From contig CAZCAC010000121.1 in NCBI GenBank assembly GCA_964496575.1, positions 1 to 26,897 of the forward strand: DNA of 26,897 nt. Reading direction: 5' to 3'. Made by a program: the position numbers and the translations under genes. Under the pieces are notes generated by a model that was given only the letters and a program-made list of their open reading frames with translations, was not told where the DNA came from and made no database searches. Every line of letters starts with the position of its first letter. Within the stretch, counting starts at the first letter, position 1. This document shows positions 14,066 through 22,096 of this stretch, in pieces. The stretch comes from CAZCAC01 sp964496575. GTDB lineage: Bacteria > Planctomycetota > UBA1135 > GCA-002686595.

Positions 14066-16456
14066 CTACCGGTCTCTGCGGGACGCTCCCGGGTCCGTGC
14101 TGCCGGTCTCCCACTCGAGGATCCCCCCGCAGTACCCCGGCTGGAGCTGGATCCCCAGGCGCAGCGAGACGGAGCGGATCGGTGCGAAGCTCACCTCGTT
14201 CAGCCGATCTACGGCGGTCGAGTAGCTGCCCCCGATCAGCGTGACCTCTCGCCACTCGGCGCCGTCGAGGTACTCCAGCTTCCAGCTCGCCGGGACGCGG
14301 CAGGTGCCCTCCTCGCCCTCGTCGAACCAGTAGACCGCGGCGTGGTCGAAGCGCTGCTCCTCCAGGAAGTCGTAGCGCACCCACTCCGCCGTGCCGCGAT
14401 GATCCTCGAACGTCGCGCGCGGCGGCAGGTGATCACTCGAGGAGCGGGGCAGCGCCCCGTCGTTCAGCGCCCGCAGCGTGGTGTGTCGATCGACGTGCGA
14501 GGCGTGGATCGCGACGTTCCCCTGGTAGAGGCCGCCGCTCTCTCCCGGTACATCGCACAGGTCGGGCGTCTCGGGGATCCAGACCAGCATCTCCCCGGGC
14601 CCGCGGTTGTTCCACAGCCGGTAGGGCACCGCGACCAGCGGAACCGGCTCGAACCCGAGCCCGCGCTCGCCGAGGCGCAGCGCTCGCGACGACGAGTGGA
14701 TCACGTGGACCCCGCCGAGGAGCTCCTCCTCCCACTCGATCCACAGTCGGTTCTCCCGATCGAGGTAGCGATCGAAGACCGGTCCCCCGTTGTCGGCCCC
14801 CTCCAGGCAGTAGATCTCCGGGCCGCGCCGGAGGGCCGTGCGCCCCTCCGTCGCGGCGACCTGCGACGCCGCCTCGATCCGGGCGGGGTTCATCGGGAAG
14901 CGCAGGGTGAAGATCTCCCCGGTCTTCCACACCCGCTCGAACTCCAGCCAGGTGCCCGGGTCGTCCCCGTGGGTCACCTTCACCTCCTGGATCACGTCCC
15001 CCACCCCGAGCTCGACCTTGTCGGTACACCAGCCGGGGATGCGCACGCGCAGCGTGAACAGCAACGGACGCTCCAGCTCGAAGCGCAGGACGACCTCGCC
15101 GTCGCGGGGGTAGTCGGTCTCCATGACCAGCCCCACCTCGCCGTACCGGAGCGGGATGCTCGCGGTCGAGGCGACGTACTGCGCGACGTAGAGCACGTCG
15201 TCGGTGTGCGCGTAGATCGTCCCTCCGATCGTGGGCACGGTGCGGGCGAGCTCCGTGGGGCAGCAGAGCTCCTCCGGCACGGCGACCCGCTCCACCCCGC
15301 CGTGGGACAGCATCGGGTTGTCGTGGAAGAAGCGCCGGTCGTCGGGGCTCTTCGCGCCGAGCAGGGCGTTGTACAGCTCGAGCTCGACGAACTCGGCCCC
15401 GGCGGCGTGCGCGGTGTACAGGAAGACACTCTGGCTGAGGCGCAGGAAACCAGCCGCGGCGCACGTCTCGCAGTAGGCGGTCTCCAGCGGCAGCTCGTAG
15501 GAGTCACCGAAGCCGCGATTGTACGCCTGGCTGCCGACGCCGCCGGTGACGTACATCTTCCGGCGCCAGACGTCATTCCAGATCGAAAGCGCCGCGACCC
15601 GGTAGTCCTCGTAGCCGTGCCTCCGCGCGATCTCGGCGATTCCGCCGTAGAGCTCGAGCGCACGGACCGCGTGCCCCTCAGCGGCGCGCTCGCCCAGCGC
15701 CGGCACGTGGTCCTGCGCGTAGAAGCCGTAGAGCTTCTTGCTGCGCTCCTCGCTGCCGCGCTGTTCGACCAGGAAGAGCGCGAGATCCAGGTAGGCCCGC
15801 TTGCCGGTGTGCGCGGCGAGCCGGGTCAGCGCGTGCTCGACCCCGGGGAACCCGGGCGGGTCGACGATCTTCTCGTAGCCGAAGCGCTTCACCAGGAGGT
15901 CGGCGGCCTTCCTGGCCACGTCCAGCAACTGCGTCTCACCGGTGACCTGTTCCCAGCGGAGGCCCGCCTCGATCAGGGCGCCGATCGAGTACAGCTCGCG
16001 CCCCTCTTCCAGCTCGCGGAACCGTCGCCGGGGCTGGAGGACCTGGTACCAGGTCTGGAGGTAGCCATCCCGCTTCTGCGCGGCGGCGATCCGCTCGATC
16101 AGCGCGACCGCCGGGGCGCGCAGCCGGTGCCCGGGCTGGTGGTGCAGGATCGTCGCGACCGCCTCGAGCCAGCGGTAGCACTCGGCGTCGGCGATCCGCC
16201 GGCCGCTGTGCTCCCCCTCCGCGCCGGCGGCGACGTCGAAGTTCGTGAAGTGCCCCTCGGCCTCGAAGCGCTCCAGCAGCGCGGGCAGCACCCGGTCGCC
16301 GATCGAGGCCACCCGCTCACGCCAGACCCCGTCGTCGAGCCGGACGCGGTCGAAACCGACCGGCCGGAGGCCGAGAGCGGCCTCCTGGGCGGCGGCCGGC
16401 GAGGCGGACAGCGCGAGGAGGAGGATGCCGGCGAAGAGGCGTACGATCGATGACAC
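14066..16456 (-). CDS. Secreted GH127/DUF1680 glycoside hydrolase (beta-L-arabinofuranosidase-like) with C-terminal discoidin-like domain
   Basis: This 796-aa exported enzyme belongs to the DUF1680 family (GH127), founded on the Bifidobacterium beta-L-arabinofuranosidase HypBA1, which removes arabinose from plant glycans. An (alpha/alpha)6-barrel region begins after the signal peptide (LFAGILLLALSASPAAAQ). The zinc/nucleophile signature is complete: Glu330 and Cys332 in YCETCA, and Cys398-Cys399 in ELCCPTELAR, matching Glu338, Cys340, Cys417 and Cys418 of HypBA1. After the barrel and beta domains, the last ~120 residues (WVRYDFLEEQRFDHAAVYWFD to the end) look like an F5/8 (discoidin-like) carbohydrate-binding module. 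The start was set at a GTG at 16456, immediately before the signal peptide; the frame stays open to 16573 but that part looks non-coding. No clear Shine-Dalgarno sequence is seen. It is divergent from the M18 peptidase gene. Exact sugar specificity is unknown. Confidence 0.88.
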   Translation of the reverse strand: MSSIVRLFAGILLLALSASPAAAQEAALGLRPVGFDRVRLDDGVWRERVASIGDRVLPALLERFEAEGHFTNFDVAAGAEGEHSGRRIADAECYRWLEAVATILHHQPGHRLRAPAVALIERIAAAQKRDGYLQTWYQVLQPRRRFRELEEGRELYSIGALIEAGLRWEQVTGETQLLDVARKAADLLVKRFGYEKIVDPPGFPGVEHALTRLAAHTGKRAYLDLALFLVEQRGSEERSKKLYGFYAQDHVPALGERAAEGHAVRALELYGGIAEIARRHGYEDYRVAALSIWNDVWRRKMYVTGGVGSQAYNRGFGDSYELPLETAYCETCAAAGFLRLSQSVFLYTAHAAGAEFVELELYNALLGAKSPDDRRFFHDNPMLSHGGVERVAVPEELCCPTELARTVPTIGGTIYAHTDDVLYVAQYVASTASIPLRYGEVGLVMETDYPRDGEVVLRFELERPLLFTLRVRIPGWCTDKVELGVGDVIQEVKVTHGDDPGTWLEFERVWKTGEIFTLRFPMNPARIEAASQVAATEGRTALRRGPEIYCLEGADNGGPVFDRYLDRENRLWIEWEEELLGGVHVIHSSSRALRLGERGLGFEPVPLVAVPYRLWNNRGPGEMLVWIPETPDLCDVPGESGGLYQGNVAIHASHVDRHTTLRALNDGALPRSSSDHLPPRATFEDHRGTAEWVRYDFLEEQRFDHAAVYWFDEGEEGTCRVPASWKLEYLDGAEWREVTLIGGSYSTAVDRLNEVSFAPIRSVSLRLGIQLQPGYCGGILEWETGSTDPGASRRDR

Positions 16457-16665
16457 GGTGTGAATGGGCGAGGGGCAGATGGCGAGTCGCAGGGAATGGT
16501 GTACGACGAGGCGGGGGCGGCGGGAAGGGAAACTCCGGGCGAAGCCGCTGCCCGGCGGCCCGCCAGCGGACATCCGGCACAGCGCGGGCTGACGCCCGCC
16601 ACCCCACGGGTCAACAGAATGTTCAGATCATGATTCTCGCCAGGCTCCCGACCCGCCCAACCTGC

Positions 16666-16688
16666 TTTCTGCGCGCAGCGCGCAGAAA
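16666..16688. promoter_or_regulatory. 23-nt near-perfect palindrome in divergent promoter region
   Basis: TTTCTGCGCGC and GCGCGCAGAAA are perfect 11-nt inverted arms around a single central A. The site lies in the 293-nt gap between the divergent GH127 and M18 genes, about 60 nt before the M18 start. The symmetry suits a dimeric repressor or activator site. It could also act as a hairpin, but there is no clear T-tract after it in the M18 direction. The rest of this gap shows no gene and no convincing -10/-35 pair. Confidence 0.4.
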
Positions 16689-16749
16689 CCGACTCCGACT
16701 TTTACAAGGATGCTGCAGCGCGCCCCCCCGAGGCGGTACATTTCCCGCC

Positions 16750-18051
16750 ATGACCACCAATTCCGACCTCATAGCCGTCCGGGAGATGCTCGCCTACATC
16801 GACGCCTCCCCCTCGCCCTACCACGCCTGCGCCGCCTCCGCCACGCTCCTCGAAGCGGCGGGTTTCGTCCGCCTCGACGAGAAGGACGCCTGGAGCCAGG
16901 GCCCCGGTCGCTACTACGTCATCCGCGGCGGCAGCCTGATGGCCTGGGTCGTCCAGGAGCAGCACGGGCCGTCCACCGGCTTCCGCGTCCTCGGGGCCCA
17001 CACCGACAGCCCGAACCTGCGGGTCAAGCCGCGCCCCGACACCGGGCGGGCCGGCTGGCGGCAGCTCGGCGTGGAGGTCTACGGTGGCCCCCTGCTCAAC
17101 TCCTGGATCGATCGCGACCTCGGCCTCTCCGGGCGCGTCCAGGTGCGCACCAGCGCCGCCGGGGGCCCCGTCGAGAGGCTCTTCCTCATCGGACGCCCGG
17201 TGCTCAAGGTTCCCCAGCTGGCCATCCACCTCGACCCGGAGATCTCCACCGAGGGACTCAAGCTCAACCGCCAGAACCACGTGCCGCCGGTGTGGGGCCT
17301 CGACTCCCCCGACGAGCGCGGGTTCCGCGACTGGCTGGCGGCGGAGCTGTCGGTCGAGCCGGACGACATCCTCGCCTGGGACGCGATGTGCCACGACGTC
17401 AACCCCTCGTGCCTGCTCGGCGTCGAGGAGGAGCTGATCAGCGCGCCGCGCCTCGACAACCTTTGCTCCTCCTACTGCGCCATCCGCGCGCTGCTCGAGG
17501 TGCTGGAAGGTGGCGGCGAGCTCACGCACGTTCCGGTGATCACGCTCTTCGATCACGAGGAGGTGGGCAGCGGCTCCGCCACCGGCGCCGACGGCCCGAT
17601 CCTGCGCGACCTGCTCGAACGGATCGTCCTGAACCTGGGCGGCGACCGCGAGGAGTTGCTCCGGGCCGTCGCCGACTCCTTGTGCGTCTCGATCGACATG
17701 GCGCACGCGACTCACCCCAACTACGTCGACCGCCACGACCCCGATCACCACCTCTTCCTGAACCGGGGGCCGGTGATCAAGATCAACGCGAACCTGCGCT
17801 ACGCCTCCGAGAGCTCCACCGAGGCCGCGTTCCAGCTCGCCTGCGAGCGCGCCGGCGTGCCGGTACAGAAGTGGGTGATGCGCACCGACATGCGCTGCGG
17901 CTCGACGATCGGCCCGATGACCGCGTCGGGGCTGGGGATCCGCACCGTCGACGTCGGCAATCCGCAGCTGGGAATGCACTCGATCCGCGAGACGTGCGGC
18001 GCCCGCGACCCCGGGTACATGATCGGGGCGCTGCGTGAGATCTTGAAATAG
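16750..18051 (+). CDS. apeB: M18-family aspartyl aminopeptidase
   Basis: This 433-aa cytoplasmic di-zinc aminopeptidase removes N-terminal acidic or neutral residues from peptides. The metal-binding motifs are in place: GAHTDSPNL (His84, Asp86), DHEEVGSGSATGADGP (Asp268, catalytic and ligand Glu270/Glu271), DMAHATHPNY (Asp316, His319) and a C-terminal GMHSIRE His. The N-terminal TPSPYHA-like segment SPSPYHACAASATLLEAAGF and the GGPLLNSWIDRDLGLSGRV block are also family hallmarks. The length agrees with bacterial M18 enzymes. The ATG at 16750 gives the usual N-terminus; an open frame upstream is non-coding, and no strong Shine-Dalgarno sequence is seen. A palindrome at 16666-16688 may regulate it. 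It converges on the TPM cluster with a 9-nt gap. Confidence 0.95.
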   Translation: MTTNSDLIAVREMLAYIDASPSPYHACAASATLLEAAGFVRLDEKDAWSQGPGRYYVIRGGSLMAWVVQEQHGPSTGFRVLGAHTDSPNLRVKPRPDTGRAGWRQLGVEVYGGPLLNSWIDRDLGLSGRVQVRTSAAGGPVERLFLIGRPVLKVPQLAIHLDPEISTEGLKLNRQNHVPPVWGLDSPDERGFRDWLAAELSVEPDDILAWDAMCHDVNPSCLLGVEEELISAPRLDNLCSSYCAIRALLEVLEGGGELTHVPVITLFDHEEVGSGSATGADGPILRDLLERIVLNLGGDREELLRAVADSLCVSIDMAHATHPNYVDRHDPDHHLFLNRGPVIKINANLRYASESSTEAAFQLACERAGVPVQKWVMRTDMRCGSTIGPMTASGLGIRTVDVGNPQLGMHSIRETCGARDPGYMIGALREILK

Positions 18052-18060
18052 GCGGTCGCG

Positions 18061-18861
18061 CTACTCGCGCCGCACGATCACGTGGTCGGGGACCTCGTCG
18101 GGATTCTCCCCCTCGGCGGGGAAGTGCTCCTCGAGCACGACCGCGCAGCGGCGGACTCCTTCGATCAGTCCGGCGCCCAGGGCGCCCCGGCGCACTCCGT
18201 CGAGGATCGCCTGGTCGGTCTCACGCCAGTGGGCGTCGTCGAGCTTCGCGTCGATCCCCTCGTCGCCGAGCACGATCACGCGTCGCTCGAGCAAGGAGAC
18301 GAAGAGCAGCACGCCGGTGGCCCCCTCGGTGCGATGGAGACCGGCGGCGTAGAACTCCTGCAGCGCCTGCTCGCCGGCCATCTCGGTCGCGCGGTCCTCG
18401 CTGATGAAGAGGCGCTTGAAGCCGGGCATCGAGCGGGAGGCGAAGAGGCCGAGGACACCCAGGCCGACCTGCGTGGCGAGGAGCCACACCGGCTGATCCC
18501 AGGGGATGAACGCGAAGAGGAGAGCCGTGCCGATGGAGAGGAAGACCACGCACGCGAGCCAGTCCGCGCCGGGGTGCCGGTCGGAGCGCTCCAGCACCAC
18601 GACCCCGATCTCGCCGCTGGTCTTCGTCTCGGCGGTGGCGATCTCGGCGGCCACCGCCCGCCGGTCACTCTCGGCCAGGACGGTCACCGCGCGGTAGCGG
18701 CTCCGCTGGAACAACGCGCGTTGCAGGAAGAACAGCAGCACGACCGCGAAGAGGATCGCGCCACCGGGTCCGGCGATCGCCGTCCAGTCGAAGGGTGCGG
18801 CCTCGCCCCCGCTCCAGGTCTCGTCGATCGACAGCATGGGCAAGAGGATCGAGCGTTCCAT
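18061..18861 (-). CDS. TPM-domain membrane protein
   Basis: This is a 266-aa membrane protein of the TPM (TPM_phosphatase, PF04536) family. A first membrane segment (GAILFAVVLLFFLQRALF) is followed by the start of the TPM domain (AAEIATAETKTSGEIGVVVLE). This is interrupted by two hydrophobic stretches (WLACVVFLSIGTALLFAFI and PVWLLATQVGLGVLGLFA), and the domain is then completed by LLFVSLLERRVIVLGDEGI to AVVLEEHFP. The ATG at 18861 overlaps the previous gene's stop (TGATG) and follows GGAGG with a 7-nt spacer; the long open frame upstream is only the shadow of the previous gene. Members of this family commonly sit next to LemA. The biochemical role is not settled; envelope maintenance is the usual suggestion. 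Confidence 0.85.
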   Translation of the reverse strand: MERSILLPMLSIDETWSGGEAAPFDWTAIAGPGGAILFAVVLLFFLQRALFQRSRYRAVTVLAESDRRAVAAEIATAETKTSGEIGVVVLERSDRHPGADWLACVVFLSIGTALLFAFIPWDQPVWLLATQVGLGVLGLFASRSMPGFKRLFISEDRATEMAGEQALQEFYAAGLHRTEGATGVLLFVSLLERRVIVLGDEGIDAKLDDAHWRETDQAILDGVRRGALGAGLIEGVRRCAVVLEEHFPAEGENPDEVPDHVIVRRE

Positions 18862-19628
18862 CACCAACCTCCCGAGGCGCCGCCGCCGGAGAATCCACCA
18901 CCGCCACCGAAGCCGCTGAAGCCACCGCCTCCGCCGCCTCCGAACCCACCACCGGAGCTGCCGCGGCCGTGGCCACTGGACATCGCACTGCCGAGCAGGA
19001 GCCAGGGCAGCACTCCGCCCCCACCGGAGCCACCTCTCCCTCGCCGGCGGCCGAAGATCATGAAGACGATGAACAGGATCCAGAGAAGGCTGAAGATCGA
19101 GCCCCTCCGGCTCTTGGCCTTGCGCCCGGCGGCGCTCTGTTCGATCGGCCCGTAGTCGCCCCCGATCGCCGAGTGCATCGCCACGACGCCGTCGCGCAGG
19201 CCGCCGGCGAAGTTCCCCTCCTTGAACGCTGGCTGGATCACGTGGCGGATGATCCGACCGGCGGTGATGTCGGGGAGCGCTCCTTCGAGTCCGCGCCCGG
19301 TGTCGATGCGGATCTTCCGCTCCTTCTCGGCCACCAGCAGCAGCGCGCCATTGTTCTCCTCTTCGCCGCCGATCCCCCACGCGCGACCGACTTCGAGCCC
19401 GTAGCGCTCGATCGACTGGCCGCCGAGGTCGGGGACGGTGAGCAGCGCGATCTCGTGGGTGGTGCCCTGCTTGTACGACTCCATCAGGAGCTCCAGCTCG
19501 CGCTCCTGGGGTTCGCTGAGCATCCCGGCGAGGTCGGTGACCCAGCCGTCGTTGGGCGGCACCTCCACCTGCGCCGGAGCGGGCAGGGCGAGGAGCGTCG
19601 TGGTGCAGAGGGAGAGCAGGATTCTCAT
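18861..19628 (-). CDS. YgcG-type TPM-domain protein with Gly-rich C-terminus
   Basis: This 255-aa exported membrane-anchored protein has a signal peptide (MRILLSLCTTTLLALPAPAQ) and then a TPM domain. The domain opens with NDGWVTDLAGMLS and contains HEIALLTVPDLGGQSIERYGLE and the conserved end NNGALLLVAEKERKIRIDTGRGLEG. A transmembrane helix follows (IFSLLWILFIVFMIFG), and the tail of almost pure Gly, Phe and Ser ends SGGGASGGW, the classic ending of YgcG-like proteins. The ATG at 19628 lies 7 nt after the LemA stop, and the next TPM gene starts inside this stop codon, so the three genes form a tight operon. The first N-terminal frame extension (to 19970) is a shadow of lemA. Confidence 0.9.
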   Translation of the reverse strand: MRILLSLCTTTLLALPAPAQVEVPPNDGWVTDLAGMLSEPQERELELLMESYKQGTTHEIALLTVPDLGGQSIERYGLEVGRAWGIGGEEENNGALLLVAEKERKIRIDTGRGLEGALPDITAGRIIRHVIQPAFKEGNFAGGLRDGVVAMHSAIGGDYGPIEQSAAGRKAKSRRGSIFSLLWILFIVFMIFGRRRGRGGSGGGGVLPWLLLGSAMSSGHGRGSSGGGFGGGGGGGFSGFGGGGGFSGGGASGGW

Positions 19629-19635
19629 CGGTACT

Positions 19636-20277
19636 CTACTCGCCGTCGCCGGTTCCGAAGTCCACCTTCGGGACCTCGCGCTCCGCCGGCGCCGCGGCCT
19701 CGAGCTGGGGCATCCGCTCGAAGCCGAAGGAGCTGGCGATGAAGTTACCGGGGAAGGTGCGCAGGGAGGTGTTGTAGGCCTTGACCGCGTCGATGTAGTC
19801 GTTCCGCGCGACGGTGATCCGATTCTCCGTGCTCTCGAGCTGGGTCTGCAACCCCAGGAATCCCTCCGTGGCCTTGAGGTCGGGATAGCGCTCGACGGAG
19901 ACGAGCAGCCGCGAGAGCGCCGAGCCGAGGTTCTGCTGGGCGCCGAGGTACTGTTCCAGCCCCGCGGCATCGAGCTTCCCTGCGGTGGGCGCCGCGAGCT
20001 TCCCCACCGAGGCCCGGGCCTCGGTCACCTCGGTGAGCACCTCCTTCTCGTAGTTCGCCGCACCCTTCACCGTCTCCACCAGCTGGGGGATCAGGTCGAA
20101 CCGGCGCTTGTACTGGCTCTCGATCTTGGCGAAGGCGCCGTCGATCTTCTCCTGGCCGGCGGCCATCGAGTTGTACCTGCCGACGACGCAGCCGCCGCCG
20201 GCGAGGATGAGGATGACGAAGACCAGGAGGATGGCCACACCGGCGCTGAGGGCGCCGCGTCGACTGGATCGGTTCAT
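19636..20277 (-). CDS. lemA: LemA-family protein
   Basis: This 213-aa protein has one N-terminal transmembrane helix (GVAILLVFVILILAGGGCVVG) and a helical bundle typical of LemA. The family core is visible as YNSMAAGQEKIDGAFAKIESQYKRRFDLIPQLVETVKG, then YEKEVLTEVTEARASVGKL, then YPDLKATEGFLGLQTQLESTENRI, RNDYIDAVKAYNTSLRTFPGN and FERMPQLEA. The ATG at 20277 gives the normal N-terminus; the Shine-Dalgarno sequence is not evident. It is first in the LemA-TPM-TPM operon and is divergent from the metallo-beta-lactamase-fold gene across 154 nt. LemA is a membrane protein of unclear function that is frequently linked to TPM proteins. Confidence 0.93.
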   Translation of the reverse strand: MNRSSRRGALSAGVAILLVFVILILAGGGCVVGRYNSMAAGQEKIDGAFAKIESQYKRRFDLIPQLVETVKGAANYEKEVLTEVTEARASVGKLAAPTAGKLDAAGLEQYLGAQQNLGSALSRLLVSVERYPDLKATEGFLGLQTQLESTENRITVARNDYIDAVKAYNTSLRTFPGNFIASSFGFERMPQLEAAAPAEREVPKVDFGTGDGE

Positions 20278-20431
20278 AGCGGATGTTCGGGTTCGCGAAG
20301 TGGAGAGGGGCTCCGATCGCGCGCAGTATGCACTTCCCGCGGGCCTATTCACCCCCCGATCGCCTCTCTCCGGGCCGCCCCGGCTAGAATCCGCGCCCGC
20401 GCCGCCCGCTTCCTCCCGCCCCGACGAGACG
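20278..20431. promoter_or_regulatory. Divergent promoter region between lemA and the MBL-fold gene
   Basis: The 154-nt gap must hold promoters for both directions. Reading toward the MBL-fold gene, TAGAAT at about 20384-20389 resembles a -10 box, but no good -35 hexamer lies 16-18 nt upstream. No operator-like palindrome was seen. The call is weak. Confidence 0.25.
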
Positions 20432-21172
20432 ATGATCCTCGAGCTCTGCTCCGATCCCCGCTGGCTCTCCAACAGCTACCTGGTGGCGGACCGCCCCGGT
20501 GGCACGGCCATCCTGATCGACGGAGGCGCTCCCCCCGAGCCGCTTCTCGAGGCGATCGAGCGGGACGGGCTGAGCCCGACTCACCTCCTCTGCACCCACC
20601 GCCACCCCGACCACGTCGCGAATAACGGGGTCTACCGCGAGCGCTTCGGCTGCGCGATCCTCGCCCACCGCCTCGACGCGCCTTCGATTCCGGACGTCGA
20701 CGAGACCCTCGAGGGAGGCGAGGAGCTGGTCACCGGCGGACTCTCGATCCGCGCCCTGCACGTCCCCGGCCACACCGCCGGCCAGCTCGCCTTCCTGGTG
20801 AACGGCAGCCACCTCTTCACCGGCGACACCCTCTTTCGCGGCTCGGTCGGGGGCACGCGGGCAAGCGGTCACACGACCTTCGAGGAACTGCGCCACTCGA
20901 TCATGGCGACGCTGATGACCCTCCCCCACTCGACCGAGGTCTTCCCCGGCCACACTGAGTCGACGACCATCGGTCGCGAGTGGGAGGAAAACCCCTTCAT
21001 CCGCGCCTGGCGCGGCCTGGACGAGCCGCTCGACGAGCCCTGCCACGCCTACGGTGAGGCGGCCCGCCTCCTGGTGCGGGCCCGCGACTACGACGGCGGC
21101 ACGAAGTGCTGGGTGCGATTCGAGAAGAGCGGCCAGGACGACATCGTGCCCGGGTCGGGAGTCAGCGCCTAG
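20432..21172 (+). CDS. Metallo-beta-lactamase-fold hydrolase, glyoxalase II-like
   Basis: This 246-aa cytoplasmic protein has a full set of dinuclear metal motifs: THRHPDH (His56, His58, Asp60, His61), HVPGHTAGQ (His), FTGDTLFRGSVG (Asp) and FPGHTESTTI (His). The order and the ending GREWEENPF match hydroxyacylglutathione hydrolase-like or persulfide-dioxygenase-like members, which cleave thioesters or oxidise thiols. The lack of a long C-terminal glutathione-binding domain leaves the substrate open. The opening SNSYLVADRPGGTAILIDGG is the usual first strand pair. The ATG at 20432 is the only sensible start; the longer frame upstream is a shadow of lemA. A hairpin at 21233-21252 follows the stop. 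Confidence 0.9.
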   Translation: MILELCSDPRWLSNSYLVADRPGGTAILIDGGAPPEPLLEAIERDGLSPTHLLCTHRHPDHVANNGVYRERFGCAILAHRLDAPSIPDVDETLEGGEELVTGGLSIRALHVPGHTAGQLAFLVNGSHLFTGDTLFRGSVGGTRASGHTTFEELRHSIMATLMTLPHSTEVFPGHTESTTIGREWEENPFIRAWRGLDEPLDEPCHAYGEAARLLVRARDYDGGTKCWVRFEKSGQDDIVPGSGVSA

Positions 21173-21232
21173 CTTACCCTTCCACGAACCAACGGCCACC
21201 GCTTCGAGGGCAGTGACCGTCGCCGATGTTCG

Positions 21233-21252
21233 GCCGGAGTTCGAGCTCCGGC
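21233..21252. terminator. Possible bidirectional terminator hairpin
   Basis: GCCGGAG and CTCCGGC form a perfect 7-bp stem with a 6-nt loop TTCGAG in the 111-nt convergent gap between the MBL-fold gene and the thioredoxin-like gene. There is no T-tract, so it may act with Rho or simply protect 3' ends. Confidence 0.4.
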
Positions 21253-21283
21253 TACGCAGCTGACTGGGGATCAGCGTTCCTGA

Positions 21284-21958
21284 CTAGCTCTTCTCGCCGT
21301 CGCGCTCCTTCACGAACTTGAGCTTGAGGTCGTAGAGCTTCTCTTCCTTCTCGATCACCTCCTCGCGGTCGGCCGCCAGCTCGATGATCTCCTTGCGCAG
21401 CTTCTCGGCGCGGGCCTTCTTGCCGCGCTCCTCCTTGACGGCGAGTTGAGCGAGGAGCTCCTGCTCGCGCTCGTCGAGGGCGTCGTATTTCTCGAGGATC
21501 TTCGTCAGCCCCTTCATCGCCGTCGATGGGCTCTTCTTGTAGCTGACCCGCAGCACCTTCTGCATCGCCTGCCAGATCTCCTTCTGACCGGCGCGCGAGA
21601 CGTTGACGATTCGCTTGCCGTCCCAGGAGGCCAGCACGACGTGCGGCGGGATCGAGCCCTTGAAGAGCTGGTTGTAGGGATGGTCGGGAAGGTGCGCTTC
21701 CTTGTCGAGCTTCACGCAGTGGAACCACGGCGTGGCCAGGAGGAAGCGCTCGTCCTCCAGGGTCCGCTTGAGCAGGTCCCCTTCCTTGTTCTTGCAGCCA
21801 TCGCACTCGCGCACGATCAGGAGCGGTCTCGGGTCGTCCTTGCGGAGCGACACGATCGCCTCCTTCACGGTGAGTACCGTCTCCTCGGATGGAAGCAGAT
21901 CACGCCACTTCGCCTCGAGTCGACTCTTGGCGGTCTTGAGCCGCCTCCAGGAGGGCAT
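21284..21958 (-). CDS. Thioredoxin-like protein with C-terminal coiled coil
   Basis: This 224-aa protein has a thioredoxin-like central part. Strand RPLLIVRE runs into a CxxC pair (Cys52, Cys55 in ECDGCK), followed by a helix, a strand with FHCVKLDKEA, and a Pro-containing turn before strand PPHVVLASWDG, in the place of the cis-Pro loop. From about residue 150 to the end it is a highly charged helix (LDEREQELLAQLAVKEERGK, then LRKEIIELAADREEVIEKEEKL) likely to form a coiled coil. It probably acts as a thiol-disulfide protein that oligomerises, but no named family was recognised. The ATG at 21958 follows GGAGGAG with a 5-nt spacer. A 27-codon ORF upstream lies in the same frame, separated only by one TGA and 18 codons. 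Without it no signal peptide is present. Confidence 0.7.
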   Translation of the reverse strand: MPSWRRLKTAKSRLEAKWRDLLPSEETVLTVKEAIVSLRKDDPRPLLIVRECDGCKNKEGDLLKRTLEDERFLLATPWFHCVKLDKEAHLPDHPYNQLFKGSIPPHVVLASWDGKRIVNVSRAGQKEIWQAMQKVLRVSYKKSPSTAMKGLTKILEKYDALDEREQELLAQLAVKEERGKKARAEKLRKEIIELAADREEVIEKEEKLYDLKLKFVKERDGEKS

Positions 21959-22012
21959 CGACGCTCCTCCACCAGCTGAACCCCCGCCCCCTGCGGGTGC
22001 ACCACCGCCACA

Positions 22013-22096
22013 TCACCCAGGTACCGCCCCCAGCGGGGGGCCGACCACCATGAGCGCGAGCATCAGGATGCCCGCCTTGATCCACTTGTTGGCCAT
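22013..22096 (-). CDS. Small 27-aa hydrophobic ORF upstream of the thioredoxin-like gene
   Basis: ATG at 22096 to TGA at 22013 encodes a peptide with a basic start (MANKWIKAG) and a hydrophobic core (ILMLALMVVGPPLGAV), like a signal peptide or tiny membrane protein. By my count 25 of 27 codons end in G or C. GAGAG lies about 9 nt upstream. It is in the same frame as the thioredoxin-like gene, with only the TGA between. It may be a leader peptide, a small membrane protein, or the separated signal peptide of the downstream protein. Confidence 0.4.
   Translation of the reverse strand: MANKWIKAGILMLALMVVGPPLGAVPG

Noticed and set aside
14102..16500. 703-codon plus-strand frame opposite the GH127 gene
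   Set aside because: It has no domain and is dominated by Arg, Asp, Val and Leu, typical of antisense shadows of GC-rich genes; the minus strand carries a complete catalytic signature.
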